From positions 868,001 to 932,000 of the forward strand of contig WAID01000002.1 of assembly GCA_016584495.1 (NCBI GenBank): DNA of 64,000 nt, written 5' to 3'. This stretch comes from Celoporthe dispersa (lineage: Eukaryota; Ascomycota; Sordariomycetes; Diaporthales; Cryphonectriaceae). Shown in pieces: positions 11,841 to 23,925 of this stretch. The position numbers and the translations under genes are program-made. How positions within the stretch are numbered: the first letter of the stretch is position 1; each line of letters begins with the position of its first letter. The notes beneath the pieces are model-generated. The model saw nothing but the letters and a program-made list of their open reading frames with translations, was not told the DNA's origin and did not search any database.

Positions 11841-14160
11841 TGGGTGTCTTTCGAATCAACTTGATTAATTTTTTTTTGAAGGGGGGGGGGGGACTGTCAG
11901 CAGGGTAAAGACCGGCTGCGTTTAGGTTATCTTCATCATCGTCTCCCCCCACGAGGTTATGATGAGAGAGACAGAGGGAGGAAGAGAGATTTAAGACCAA
12001 AAATTAAGAAGAAAAAAAAAAGACATCTTTGAGGCTCAAAAGAAAGTCTGCTACCGATACCACAAGTGTAGCATCGCAGGGGCAGCAGTGACCGTTACTC
12101 ATCTCCACAATTCTGCAGCATTTTGCTGGCAGTCAAGGCCACATGAGGGTCCATGAAAATTATCCTACTGGGTGATAATCATGGACAACGCAGCAATGCT
12201 GCCTCGGGGACGCGATAGCTTGATAGACAAGGAAAAGTCTAAAAGAAGAAAAAAGCAAAGAAGAACAGGTCCTGGGGGAGGGGGAGGGGAGGGAGGGAAA
12301 CGTCATGTTGCCGATGCAGCCGCGGTGCAGTTTGGGAGATCATGTCTGGATACCGACAGCCTGGTCGACCGTTGATAAGAGGACGAGCTTGGAGCTCACT
12401 CCTCACCCACCGCGTCCCAGCCTTATGTGTCCTAAACAGGTAGATCTTCGAGACTGGGGTTAGCTGAAATATGTGGACACGGTCTCGCTGTTCATGCACT
12501 GCTACTTCGGCCGGCCGCTCAGTCCATGTTTGGCCTTCCTTCATCCTGCTTGATCTCGACGAGGCAGATACTCCGCCCGTCCTGGCTGACTGCCGTGATA
12601 TGATGCAACACACATTAATAATGACTATGGCAGCTCCGCCCTTCAACCCCACCTGGCACAGCGTCATTACCTTCTCGACAGCTGGCAGGACGCTGTGCTG
12701 GGCTACGACGCAGCAGACGCTTCTCTGATCCTCCTCGCCCGTTATATCGGACCGACGTTTCCGAGCCTGTGTCCCTGGGTTGCCTCCCGAGCGATGGTCT
12801 GTGCCTGTACTGTTCTTACATCCGTGTAGGTAGACAAAAAGTAAGCCAACTAAACGAGGTTGCCTTTCAAAAGAGAAAAGCGGTCACCAGATTTTGGATG
12901 GCATCCAACCCCACAAGGCTACAAGACAGACCGGGGACCTGCTGGCAAGCGTAAGTTGTACAAAAGAAGCAGAATTAGGAAATAGAGAGCGGTCCTACAT
13001 TCTAGAAAGGTGAAGCAGCCGAAGGAGGTGGGGGCTCCACTCAAGTGGACGAGGAAGCAATCATCAACATTGATTTTTTTTTCCCTTCCCCTTTCCCTTT
13101 TTCTTGCCATGTGAATTAGAGACTAGTTCTAATAGAGGGTTGGTGATGTCCTGTCGCGGATGATCAAGTCTCCACTATGGCATATCGAAGACGGCGGCAC
13201 CGGACGGACACTTCAATACTTCAAGTAACTTTTACAGTACTATGTACATTAGACACGTGGAAATAGCTTCAGAGTTTCGATATAATTATACTCCTTAGCG
13301 CCAAAAGAGCCACTAACCAGACTTAGAAGACATTGGCTCAGTTGTAGACGTCGTTTATGGTCGCAGCATCAGCATCTCTAGTGGACCAGCTCTTGGCAGT
13401 GTGGAGTGAGGATGAGGGCTCTCCGTTCTCTTCTGGTTTTCGCTTTCTTCCCTGTCCTGGTTGATCCCCATTGCGTTTTCTATTCCATATTGTCTTGGAT
13501 GAGAAAAGAAAAACGAGCTTGTTATTTCAAGCCCTCACTCCCCTTCTTCCCTCCACTTCTTCCCTTCCGGCCCACCAGTTCACCACCACCGTCCAGAAGC
13601 CAACCACGTTCACCAGAGTGTCTAGGGTATTGGTAGCGTGTAGAATAGGAAACCTACAAGCTTTTTCAACACCCAGCGTTGATGATGAAGGAAGCCGTAG
13701 CTGTACTTACAAGGATGTCGTTGAGCGTGTTGACGTCAGGCCATAGGTCTGCAGTGCATGTAATCAAATTACTGCACTGACAGGGTTCGTTACTAGCCAA
13801 GATAGGCGTGGTAGATCCCAGATCCTGTCTTAAGTACACATGTTCAACAACAGCGATCATCATAGTCAAGCAACCTTGGAGGTCTAGGGCATGCATGCAA
13901 CGGTTGGAATGTTCTATCCTAGTATTGGCTCTCATTAATGATCCTTGGCAGTCCTATTTTATTTTCCGCCTGCAACAATCCCTTCCCTTCTCGTAGGGGA
14001 CAGAAGAAGCTATGTGATAATACACGACTTTTTGGTCTTGTGCATCCATCTAATAAGGGTGAAGATACACGAATTCAAATAATTTCTCCTCAATTAGTAT
14101 AGACATGCGTCTTTTGCACAATTCCAAAACCGTTGCCCATCTCAGTCAATATGCCATCCA
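11841..14160. other. Long intergenic region without a recognised gene
   Basis: About 2.3 kb between the NLR start and the 3' end of the GH17 gene. It holds a run of 12 G at 11881-11892, an A-rich tract at about 12009-12021, a purine tract at about 12240-12300 and a T run at about 13074-13083. Open frames are short and show no family likeness, and no tRNA was found. The part next to 11840 should contain the NLR promoter. Confidence 0.5.
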
Positions 14161-15703
14161 TCATAGTGCAATGCAGGCAGCCAGAATAGCGACGCAGGCG
14201 GCAGAGAAGGAGACCAGGTTTGCAGCAGGCGCACCGTTCACAGTGACGATGGAGGAGGTGGGGCTGGCAGAGCTGCTACCAGTGGTAGTCCCATTCGAGG
14301 CGGTGCCGCTGCCGCCGCTGCTGCTCCCGCCAGAGCTGGACCCGGATCCCGAGCCGCTGGACCCAGAGCCGGAAGGCGAAGAAGAAGCAGCACTGCCTGT
14401 GCCGCTGGCGCCCGAGGCACCACCCGTAGCGGTGGCGCTTGCAGTTGAGCCGGTGGCGGAGCTACCGCCGACACCGCCCGAGATACCAGGGGGAGCCGCT
14501 GTCGGCGCCAGTGGGGGACGCAGACTCGGTGGCAGAGCCGCCCGTCGCAGTATCGGCAGATGCTGAGGCGCTCGCGGAAGCAGAAGCAGAAGCGGATGAT
14601 GAGGACGAGGACGATGAGGAGGAGGAGTTGCAGGAGAGGTCGTAGATGGGCGTGGTGGTCAGGGTGCTCCCGACGATACCAAAGCTAGGCGAGGGCGTGG
14701 TCGGGGCGGCGTCCTGGAGCGTGTACCACCAGACATTGGTGGTGCCGAAAAGAGAGCATCCCACCTCGTCCCAGTATGTCTTTGCGTTCTCAGTCGATGC
14801 CACGGCCTCGTTCTCATCCGGGCCGCTGATGGGCCAGCCCGTCTCGGTGACCCAGACCGGCTTGGAGCCGACTGCAGCCTTGGTCTGGTCGATGGCGCTG
14901 TTGAAGAGGGACTGACCGTCGGAGATGGAGTTCGCCATGGTGGTCTGGACAGTGTTAGAATGATCAATAGCTAGGGCGGGAGGCAGCAGCGTGGACAACA
15001 TACCTGGAAGTAGGGGTAGGCATCGACACCGATGAAGTCCGAAGCGTCGGTGACGGCATCGTTGGAAGCGTTGACCCAGGCAGTCCAGGTGTCGACGTGA
15101 CCCACAGGAATGGCAGAGAATGCGGTGCCTGCGATGGCCGACCTGACCTGGCTGATATACCCAACAATCGTATCAGGCTCAGCACCAGGGTTCTCGCCAT
15201 TCTCGATACCGGTGGGAGAGATGCGGTACAGATCCTCGGAGCCGACAGAGATACCCGCGATCAGGCTGGCGAGACTGGAGCCGTAGGTGGAGATGGCCGA
15301 CTCGAGAGCGGCGAGCTCGTTGTCAAAGTCAGCATCACCGCTGGAGCACCACATACCGAGGAGGAGGGTGGTCTTGGTGCTGATGGCAGCCGGGATGGCC
15401 TCGATGGGGGTATTCGTGGTGCCAGATTGCTGGAGTGACAAGTTAGCCTGCCTGGCCAGGTACAAAAGGGGGGGGGGGAATCACAGCCAGGACCGGGCCA
15501 AACTCACAATCATGGTGTAGAGGCGGGCAGAGCTGAAGACCTCGGGGGCTGAGACGAGGCCCTGAGCAGTGGTGAACTCGTCCTCGAAGTCACTCTGGAC
15601 CTTGGCAGCTCCTGTGGTGAAGGTGCTGCCATAGTTGAAGCCGACATAGGCCGCCATGGCCGGGGGAGGCCGCGAGGGCAAAAACAGCTGCCGAGCCGAG
15701 CAT
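14161..15703 (-). CDS. GPI-anchored GH17 beta-1,3-glucanase (EglC-like), two frame breaks
   Basis: Exons on the minus strand: 15703-15508, 15429-15004 and 14944-14161; introns of 78 and 59 bases join in phase 0 (LYTMI/QSGTTN, YPYFQ/TTMANS). With one base removed at each of two C5 runs (15662-15666 and 14489-14493 on the plus strand) the protein is 467 residues. It has a signal peptide (MLGSAAVFALAASPAMA), a GH17 barrel starting YVGFNYGST, the acid/base Glu in ISVGSEDLYR, and the nucleophile Glu in VWVTETGWP. A long Ser/Ala/Gly linker leads to a C-terminal GPI signal (NGAPAAN followed by a hydrophobic tail ending AACIAL). Such enzymes remodel beta-1,3-glucan at the cell surface. The first break lies inside the signal peptide and the second inside the Ser-rich linker. 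Without correction the gene would lose secretion and anchoring. Confidence 0.88.
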
Positions 15704-17597
15704 TGTGAGAATCTTTTTGTGTATATATGTAAACGATGGAGTGTTGTTGATATTTCAGTTGAGCAATATCCAAGTCCAAGTCCAAAACCAGCAGTGGGTG
15801 CAAATTTGGATATGAATGAGTCTTATTTACTCTGAGCAACGAGCGGGATGCGAGATGTTTTTAAGAGCGAAAGGACTCGGGGGAGGCCGTGGCATGGGAG
15901 GAAACTATGAATGGAAAATTCCAGACGTCATCCACAAGCATACAAAGCAAGCCTGGGAAGTATCAACCGCGGGGGCTGTGAGGTGGTCCTCTGCGGTGGG
16001 ACGTGTAACGGTGTCGAGTCACGACAAGACCGAGATTCAGAACCACAAATCAGAGCGAACTTTTTGTTCAGAGAGAAGAGAAAAAAGACCAACGAGCGTG
16101 TCAGTGAAAGTCGTGAAGGAGGTAGTGAAGAAAAAAAGAAAAAATCGGTGGGAGACAGTCGACGCAAGAAAAGGGCTGGTCGACTGGCTGGCTTCCTTCT
16201 AACTATGTATAAGTAACCGCCCGGGTCAGTCGGAAGATACGTATTTGTCCTCGGCCTTACAGAGCACACCCTCGTACTAATGCCTTGCAGCAGCCGATGT
16301 CATGTCAACAAATGTGAGGTCAGGGAAAACAAGCAGAGACACCCAGGAATGTTCGCATCCGGAACAGCGCCCGTTGCTCTGACTTGCCTGACTTGGCTGA
16401 CATGGTTTCTGGTTTTTTTTTTTGGGAGGGGAGGGGCTCCTTACCCCCTGCGTTGGTGCCATGTATACGTACCTAGTCCAAGCCATGCAGCCATGCAAGC
16501 CATGGTAGTCGTCGGATGGTGGTGGGTGGCAGCACTAAAACGTTGGTAGGGCTTCAGTTCCGCGGCTTTCGCATCTTTCGTCCGCTCCTTGTGTGGTTCC
16601 TGGCGCTAGTGGCGCTGCCTGTTCTCCAACGGGAAAAGTGTCCAATGGCGCTCATCGATCTTTTTTTTTTTTTTTTCCTTCACTCGTGCCAGCGGGCCGA
16701 TCTTGAGCCGTTTTGTTGTTTGTTTGTTTGGCTGCGTTGTTCTTATGCTAAGAGGACAAGTTTTTCTTAGAACATGCGCTGGTTCTTTTTTTGGCGCCGG
16801 CCCAACGCTTCCAGACTGAGGCCTTTTCGGATGCCCACAGCCGGTACTTGGAGTGCCATCCTTCTCCACAGAATGATGATGCCGTGTGTGTCTTGACCTC
16901 AGTACACGTGTTGTGCTGTTGTCGTCTGCAGCTGGAACAGGAGGGATCGAGAGAGGGAGGCCCACCCCCGGATTTTCCAATGAGGAGGAGGGAAGGCAGG
17001 CGATGTCAGGTGAGGTGGAGATTGGAGACTGGGCGAGACCTTTTGCAGAAAGACAGGGGATCCCATTTCAATAGTCTTCCAGCGCTCTTGCCAGTTCTAG
17101 CCCTTGCCAGTCCTCGACGCAAAGCAGGGGGGATATCGGTGACAGGGATAGCGCTGACAGGTATGCGCTGTCATCCCCGTCAGGGCACTGGGAAACTTCA
17201 CCAATCCGAGAAGGTGCCTTGGGGGTACGTAACGTGTGCCACAGTCAAATACGAGAAAAGCCGTCTGATAGATCTGAGTCTGGTTTCTGGAATCATCGTC
17301 ACTCCACACGTCATAGGGCTGGGCTTGTCATCGAATCATACTTGGACAGTGCACACCAAGATGTGATGCCTCTTTTTTTGTCTTCCGATGGAAAGTTCAG
17401 AACGCTTATGGTGGAGAGACTGTCTCTCTTTGCCGGTGAACGTCGACTTTTGTTTCTGTTATTTGTGCTCTATATTTGTCCACATCCAACTATCCGGTTG
17501 GTATTTTTTTCTATTGTTTTTTTCTCTCTTTTTCTCTCCCTCTTCTCTACTTGCTATGTGATTCTGAACAGACTTTGGGCGACACAGATGAGCGAAT
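15704..17597. other. Intergenic region without a recognised gene
   Basis: About 1.9 kb between two minus-strand genes. It probably holds the GH17 promoter at its left end and the ABC transporter 3' UTR at its right end. It contains T runs at about 16409-16421 and 16661-16677 and pyrimidine tracts at about 17507-17550. Open frames are short and unsupported. Confidence 0.5.
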
Positions 17598-20500
17598 CTA
17601 TTGCGCCGCTGTCTCTCCAGACGAGGAAAAGATGGCCTCCAGTTCTTGGACCTCGCCACTGTGCTGAACCATTTCGTAAAAGGGCCCCTTGGCCGCGAAC
17701 AACTCATGAGGGGAACCCATCCTGTTGGAAAATAACGAGTCAGCATTGTTTAGTAATAGGGAGGAACAAGCAGAGCAGGACTTACTCGAGCACCCGACCA
17801 GCCCCCATGACAACCACACAGTCAAAGTCCGCAATGGTCCGCAGCCGATGTGCGATGGTCACCAGCGTCCTGTCCCGCCCCGCCGAGAACAGCTCCTTTC
17901 GCAGCACCGCCTGGATCCCCTTGTCGGTCTCGTAGTCCATGCTGGCCGTCGCCTCATCCAGCAGCATCAGCTTGCTGCGCCTGACTAGCGCCCGGCAGAG
18001 GCTCAGAACCTGCCGCTGGCCGTGGCTAAAGTTTTCACCTTTGGCGTCCACCGTCGTCTCGAGGCTGAGGCCCGATGCCGACTCCACCACGGCCGCGAGT
18101 GCCGGCGCATCCGTGGGGGTGAGGAGGAGGGGTCCCGTCTCCCTCTGCTCTTCGTTCGTCGTCGCCGGTGCGCCCTCGCCCTCGCTGTCCCTACCGTCAC
18201 GGAACTGGAAGCTCGCGATCCCCGCGCAGCTCTGTAGCGCGCCCTGCAGCACCCCCCTATCGATCTCGCCCGCCGGGTCAAGGTTCGACCCGACGCTGCC
18301 GTTAAAGAGCACCGCCTCCTGCGGGATCACCGTGAGCCCCTGGCGAAGACGCTTCCGGGGGATGCTGGTGATGTCCACGCCATCGTAGAGGACTTGGCCC
18401 TTCACGATGTTTGTGAACCGCAGCAGCGACAGGACCAGAGTCGACTTGCCGGACCCTGTCCGCCCGACCACGGCGACGCGCGAGCCGGCAGGGAACGTGA
18501 GGTTGATATCCTTGAGGATGTCTGGGCCGTTGGGATCGTAGCGGATCGTGGCGTTGCGGAACTCGATGGCGCCTGTGCGTGGCCACTCGGCAGGGACGAG
18601 GGCTTGTGGTCCTGTGTCGGCTGCAGAGGGGTCTTTTCTTCTCCTTCTCCGTTCTCTCCTCAGGCTCGAGCGAGGCATACTCCCTTATGCGGTGGAAGCT
18701 CTGCAGCTCGACCTCGAGCTCGTTCATGAGCCGGACCAGGTACAGGATATTCTGCGACAGGCTGCCCGCGTTGGCAAGCGAGAAGCCCACCAGCCCTGCA
18801 GAGATGAGTCCGATCTTGGACAGCGCGATCGCCCCCGCGATGACGGTCACGATGGCTGTGGCCACATCGATGCGCACCGCCACCCAGCGGTTCAGGTTAA
18901 ATTTTGTCTCATTCGCGCGATTAAACACCCGCAGCCGCTGCGCCAGCAGGGTGCCAAAGGCCTGCGGGATCCCCCTGCGCGCGCGGATCACCTGGATCCC
19001 GGCCATGTCGTCGGCGAACTGGCTGAACACGGGGCTCTGCGAGGACTGCACGAGGCGCTTGACCACCACGGCGGTGCGTGTGTAGGCCTCGCCTGCGATG
19101 ATGCCGACGACGCAGCTGAAGAGGCCTGGGAGGAGGAAGATGGGCATGACGGATGTGATGGCGCCTAGGCGGAGGACGAGCATTGCGAAGAGCTCGATAG
19201 TGGCCTGGAGCTGGCGGTAGAGTATGTTGTCTAGGGAGGCCATGTCGCGGGAGAAGCGGTTGACGACCCGGCCGGCTGGTGTGTCCTGTTGGTGTGAAGA
19301 GGGTGAGCGAGACGTTCATTCTCATCACAAAGAGGAAAAGGGTAATCGAGGAGCAGTGTGTTTTTTTTAAAAACTTTTTGGGGGGGGGGTGGGGAGAGGG
19401 GCTTACCTTGAACCAGTCCAACGAGACATTGAGTACACTTCGGATAAAAGTCGCGTGTAGTCTTTTTGCGGCAGTCCACCCACCATTGGCGTAGATCAGG
19501 AAGATGAACGCGTCGAGGAAGAGATACCCAACAGAGAGGGCCGTGTAGATGCCTAGATAAAATGAGACGTCCTTGGCATGGCTAGTACCCGCGTTGTCCA
19601 CCCAGCGACTGACCCAGAGGTTGATAGAAAGATAGACGGCGACGCCAACAAATGACGAGACAAGCGCAAAGATGGCATAGCCCACGCCTCCGTAATACAT
19701 CATGTACTGGAAGAAGGACATACGGCCCGTCTTTCCGGTGGCCCTCATCTCATCGGCAATCTCATCCTTCTTGGCTGGGACTGGTTTGGCTGCTGCTTTA
19801 CCATCCCCATTTCCGTTCGACGTGCCGTTGCTGCTGCTATCAGTCGTCGTCTTGTCGCCAGATCCGTTCGCCTCCTCGTCGATATCGTCCTTGGGAAGGT
19901 GGATGGGCCTGCGCACCACGCCGATATTCTGTTCCTGGCTTATGATCTTTCCGTTCTCGAGCTTCACGGCCAGATCCGACTGCTGCGCGATCCAGCCGAT
20001 CTGCGTGACCAGGACAACCGTGCGCCCTTTCAGTAGATCGCCGCAGAAACAGAGCTCCCAGACAGACGCGGCCGTCTTGGAATCCAGGGCCGAGAAGATG
20101 TCGTCCAGGAGAAGCAGCGGTGCTTTTGGAGTACAGCGCCCTGGCCAGGGCCACGCGGGCCTTTTGTCCACCAGACAAGGCAGTCCCGTTCTCGCCCACC
20201 TCGGTCTCGTCACCGTTAGGAAGTTCAGCTAGGTCGACAGGCAGGCAGCAGGCGTGGATAACGCGTTCATAGCGGAGCTCGTCGAGCTCAGAATTGAAGA
20301 GGATGTTGCTCTTGATGGAGGCATTCTGCAGCCAGGGCGTCTGCGAGGAAAATCCCACGTCGCCGGGCCGCACGACCTCGCCTGCCTGCTTGACGGTCTC
20401 GCCCAGGATTGCGAGGAGCAGCGTCGTCTTTCCCGAGCCGGAGGCGCCCTGGACCGTGTTCAAACCACCCTCGACAAAATCGATGGAGATGTCCCTCAGG

Positions 20501-21735
20501 GCGAACTCGGCCTTCTTGTTGCGCTGGAAGGTGGCATTCCGGATGCGCAGCGGGCCTTCTGGGTAGCTGACTTTGGGCTTGGTGTTGTTGAAGTACCTGT
20601 CGAGACGCTCAAGGGAGATCATGGCGTTGGTGACGTGTCTCGTGAGATACCCGAGCATGCCGATGTTGGAGCGCATCGTGGCCACCAGGGACAAGGTCGT
20701 GAAGGCGACCTGTGCGGTGAGAGGCTTCTGGAGGACCGCCGTGTAGAGGCTGAACATGACTAAGAGGCTGATCATGGGCATGATCTCCATGGACTGGCCC
20801 AGCAGCGCCCACAGGAGAGATATCCGCCAGAGAACCTTTTGCTCGGCACCCCGGGACGTGTCGATGATATGGGCCATGGCATCCTCCCAGGCGAAGTACT
20901 TGATGGTTCTGACAGAGCCCAGGTACTCTGAGATGAGCGAGATGCGTGCGTCCTGCGTGGCTTTCACCTGGCGCTGGCTCTTGGCCATGAGCTGCGAGAT
21001 GTAGATGGGCAGAGGAATACCCAGCACGAGCAGCACCGCCCCGACGATAGACGGCCAGCCCAGGATCTTGTACAGACCATAAAACGACAGCACCGCGCCG
21101 AGAGGAGCGCCGATGACTATAGAAACAATGTCCCGCGCCGTGGTGATTCCCTCGATGTCGCCGCTCATGAGGTTCTGCAGCTGCCCCGCGTGCGTCGCCT
21201 TGTTGGTCGTGACTTTCTGCCCCTTGACGTCGTTGAGGATGTCGCCCTCGAGCTCCATAGAGGTCATGGCGCGGTAGTACAGCTCCTGCGTCACGCCGGC
21301 ATACACACGAACGACCAGGCGTGTGGTCGTGAAGATGTACTGCTGCAAGACGACTGTTCCCACCATGGGGCCGACGAAGAGTAGCGCGAGCCAGAGGATC
21401 GGGCTCAAGATGGCGGCCTCTGGGTCTGAGATGTAGGCCAGGAGCTGGTACATGGCAAAGGGCGACACCAGCTCGACGGAGAAGCGGATCAGGGTGTAGG
21501 TCACCATGAGGATCAGCTCCCAGCGCAGGAACCGCGCCAGGGTCCAGAGGGTGGACTTGCTGTCCTTGCGGCAGTTCTGTAGTCTGGTCAGCAGATACAG
21601 AGGCTCATCGTACCACGGCAGAGGCGGCAGTTCGTCAATCTCGACCTGCCTCCGACAGCCTAAAATGCAGGAAATCGTTGTCAGCAGGACAAGAAAGAAG
21701 GAGGAGGAGGATGGGGATGGCTATGAGAGGGCGCA

Positions 21736-21769
<34 letters not shown>

Positions 21770-22606
21770 GCGCACCCTTCCACACAAGAGGAGTGAGCCA
21801 CTCATACGTCAAGAACAAGGTCCAATAGCTACAAGTCTCCTCAGGAGCCGGGCCGTCCTCAGGCGTGCGATGCAGCAGGTCGAAGCTGACGGCTGGAGGG
21901 CTCCACTCCCGCGGCGTCCACGAGGCGATCAGCACCGCAGCCACGAGAGAGGCAAGGGCACCCAAGACGACACCCGCAGGACGGTACGCGGAGCGCAGCT
22001 CCAGCATAGGCAGGGTCTCGACGGCCGCAAGCAGCACGAGGGAGACGACGAGGAGGAAGTTGACCTGGTGGAGGGCGATGTGGCGCCAGTGAGGATCGTT
22101 TGCGAGACGCGTCAGGCCCAAGACGACGGCACAGGCGACGAGGAGGACATTGTGCCACTGCTGGGCGTCTCCGCTCACCGCTGCGGCAAGAGTGCAGGCC
22201 AGCGCGGCGAGGCGGGCCACCTGGGAGGGGATCTCATAGCGCCTGCGGATTCTGGAGGCCTTGGAGTTGACGTGGGCGAACTTGGTGTTGCGGGAGTGGT
22301 AGACGGCCGCTGCAGTCCACAGCAGCGAGATGGCGAGAAAGGCGAGGTGGAAGTAGCCAGTGCTGACGGCGCTGGTGAGAGCTGCTATCCAGCGCACTTT
22401 GGACCCGCTGTGCGGATCAAGATTATAAGGTACTGGTCAGCACGATCCCTAGACGAGAGAAATAGGAGGCTAGTTGGGTCCCTTAGCCAGACACACCTCT
22501 GCAGGATCTGAAGCTGAGGTTGAGGCTGGGAGGGGAAGAACGCCTGGTGGTGCATCCACGCGGTAGCCTTCCCGAGTGGGACGATAGAGTAAGCCTCCAT
22601 CATCAA
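17598..22606 (-). CDS. ABCC/MRP-type full ABC transporter, two frame breaks
   Basis: Five exons on the minus strand: 22606-22497, 22407-21776, 21659-19407, 19285-17786 and 17721-17598, with introns of 89, 116, 121 and 64 bases. Removing one base from each of two A4 runs (plus-strand T4 at 20124-20127 and 18634-18637) gives 1538 residues. The order is TMD0 (about five helices), TMD1, NBD1, TMD2, NBD2. NBD1 has Walker A GASGSGKTT, signature LSGGQKAR and Walker B LLLLDDIFSALD. NBD2 has Walker A GRTGSGKST, an altered signature FSHGQRQ and Walker B KLMLLDEATASMD. The Asp in place of the catalytic Glu in NBD1 is usual in MRPs. A charged insertion of about 30 residues sits before the NBD2 signature. 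Likely role: export of conjugates or metabolites across the plasma or vacuolar membrane; the substrate is unknown. It is divergent from NTE1. Confidence 0.92.
21737..21769. repeat. Compound (GT)n(GA)n microsatellite in an ABC transporter intron
   Basis: About seven GT units followed by about nine GA units, lying in the second intron of the ABC transporter gene near its donor site. Confidence 0.9.
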
Positions 22607-23925
22607 AACAACACCTCAATCATCCACACACATGTGAACAAGAGGGCGAAAAAAGGAAGGGGGAAAAAAAGTAGATTGGTAACGGATCACGGAGAGAAGG
22701 AAGGAAGGAAGAAAGAAGAAAGAAAGAAAAAAAGCATTGCTAATAGAAATCAACTACTGGAATAATATGCATGTGCTTGGACAATAAAGAAAAGAGTCAC
22801 TCGGCCTGCGCATTGCGTGTAAAGGATGCACTGTACCAGAGTGCAGCCCCTGATAAGGCAGGTCGATATGTCCATGTTGCCGGTTAGCGACCCGAATGGG
22901 GACCAAGTGCTTACAGTACCTTGTCATATCTCTAACCAGGCCCTGGCTGCCTTCAGCAGCTGGAGGATACGAGTTCTAGGTTGCTACATAAGCACTGCGC
23001 AATCTCTAGAGAGGGTGGTGGTCCTGCGTGGGTACGATAGCGTTACAGTATTGAACAGCTGAACTATGTTTCAGCGCTGTCAGAGTTCCACCAGGAGATT
23101 GTTGGGATGGAAGGCGGGCTGACCAGATGTGGTCTATACAGTTTATACGTATCTTGCAGCACAATATCTTGACTCGTTAACAGATTATCATGGCATCTCA
23201 TCCGGTCCTACGCAGATCCAGTCACCGTTTTGGATGCCTAGGGAACTGAACACCGGCCTGGAAGCACCTGTAGAAGCTTAGCACCGTAACAGCCTGCTCA
23301 GCAGGTGACTGTTTAACAATCAATTGATGCTGATTGTACAAGACTAGAAATTCTTGGTTCTGTAATAAACAGGACGCACGTCTTGAAGTCGTTCGTAGTG
23401 AATGGGTCGAGTCTTGATTACAGTAGTACCCTCTGGCAGCTCGGTGGACCTTTTTCCTTGCTGGGCATTCAGAGGGGGAAGCGATGGAGACCCACTAACC
23501 GGTTGGGCGATGATTGGCCCCAGGGCCCAGTTCTCGGCGTAACTTGACCTCCGACCTTTTGGTCTCACAGCTTCTTCCTTCTCTCCCGAGGTCTGAAAAT
23601 TTACGCCTCACCCAAACCTCCAATTTTGAACCAGGATTGTTTTCCCGTCCCCGGAAGGTTACCAGACACAACAACAGGCAGATTCTGACGCCTGGAGCCA
23701 CCTGACGAACGACCACCCCTCCCCCGCCCCTCCTTGGATTCTGCTCGTCCGGTGGCGGAATACAAGCCAAACCACCCTCGATGAATCGATGAGCTGATCT
23801 GTCTCTTTCGTCGCCGGCCACCCAATCGGCGTCGAGGCTCACATCATGTGCCGCACCTAGTCAGACCCGTGTGAACTGGAGCCCTCGAGCTCCATTGTCA
23901 CTAGACCTGAACGTCTATCTACAAG
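22607..23925. promoter_or_regulatory. Divergent promoter region between the ABC transporter and NTE1
   Basis: About 1.3 kb between two divergent start codons. It contains a GA/AAG-rich tract at about 22676-22735. No conserved operator or gene could be named. The last 100 bases before 23926 are the likely NTE1 leader. Confidence 0.5.

Noticed and set aside
13406..13636. 76-residue open frame with a signal-peptide-like start
   Set aside because: The rest is a low-complexity Pro/Ser/Phe stretch with no family likeness; a chance frame is likely.
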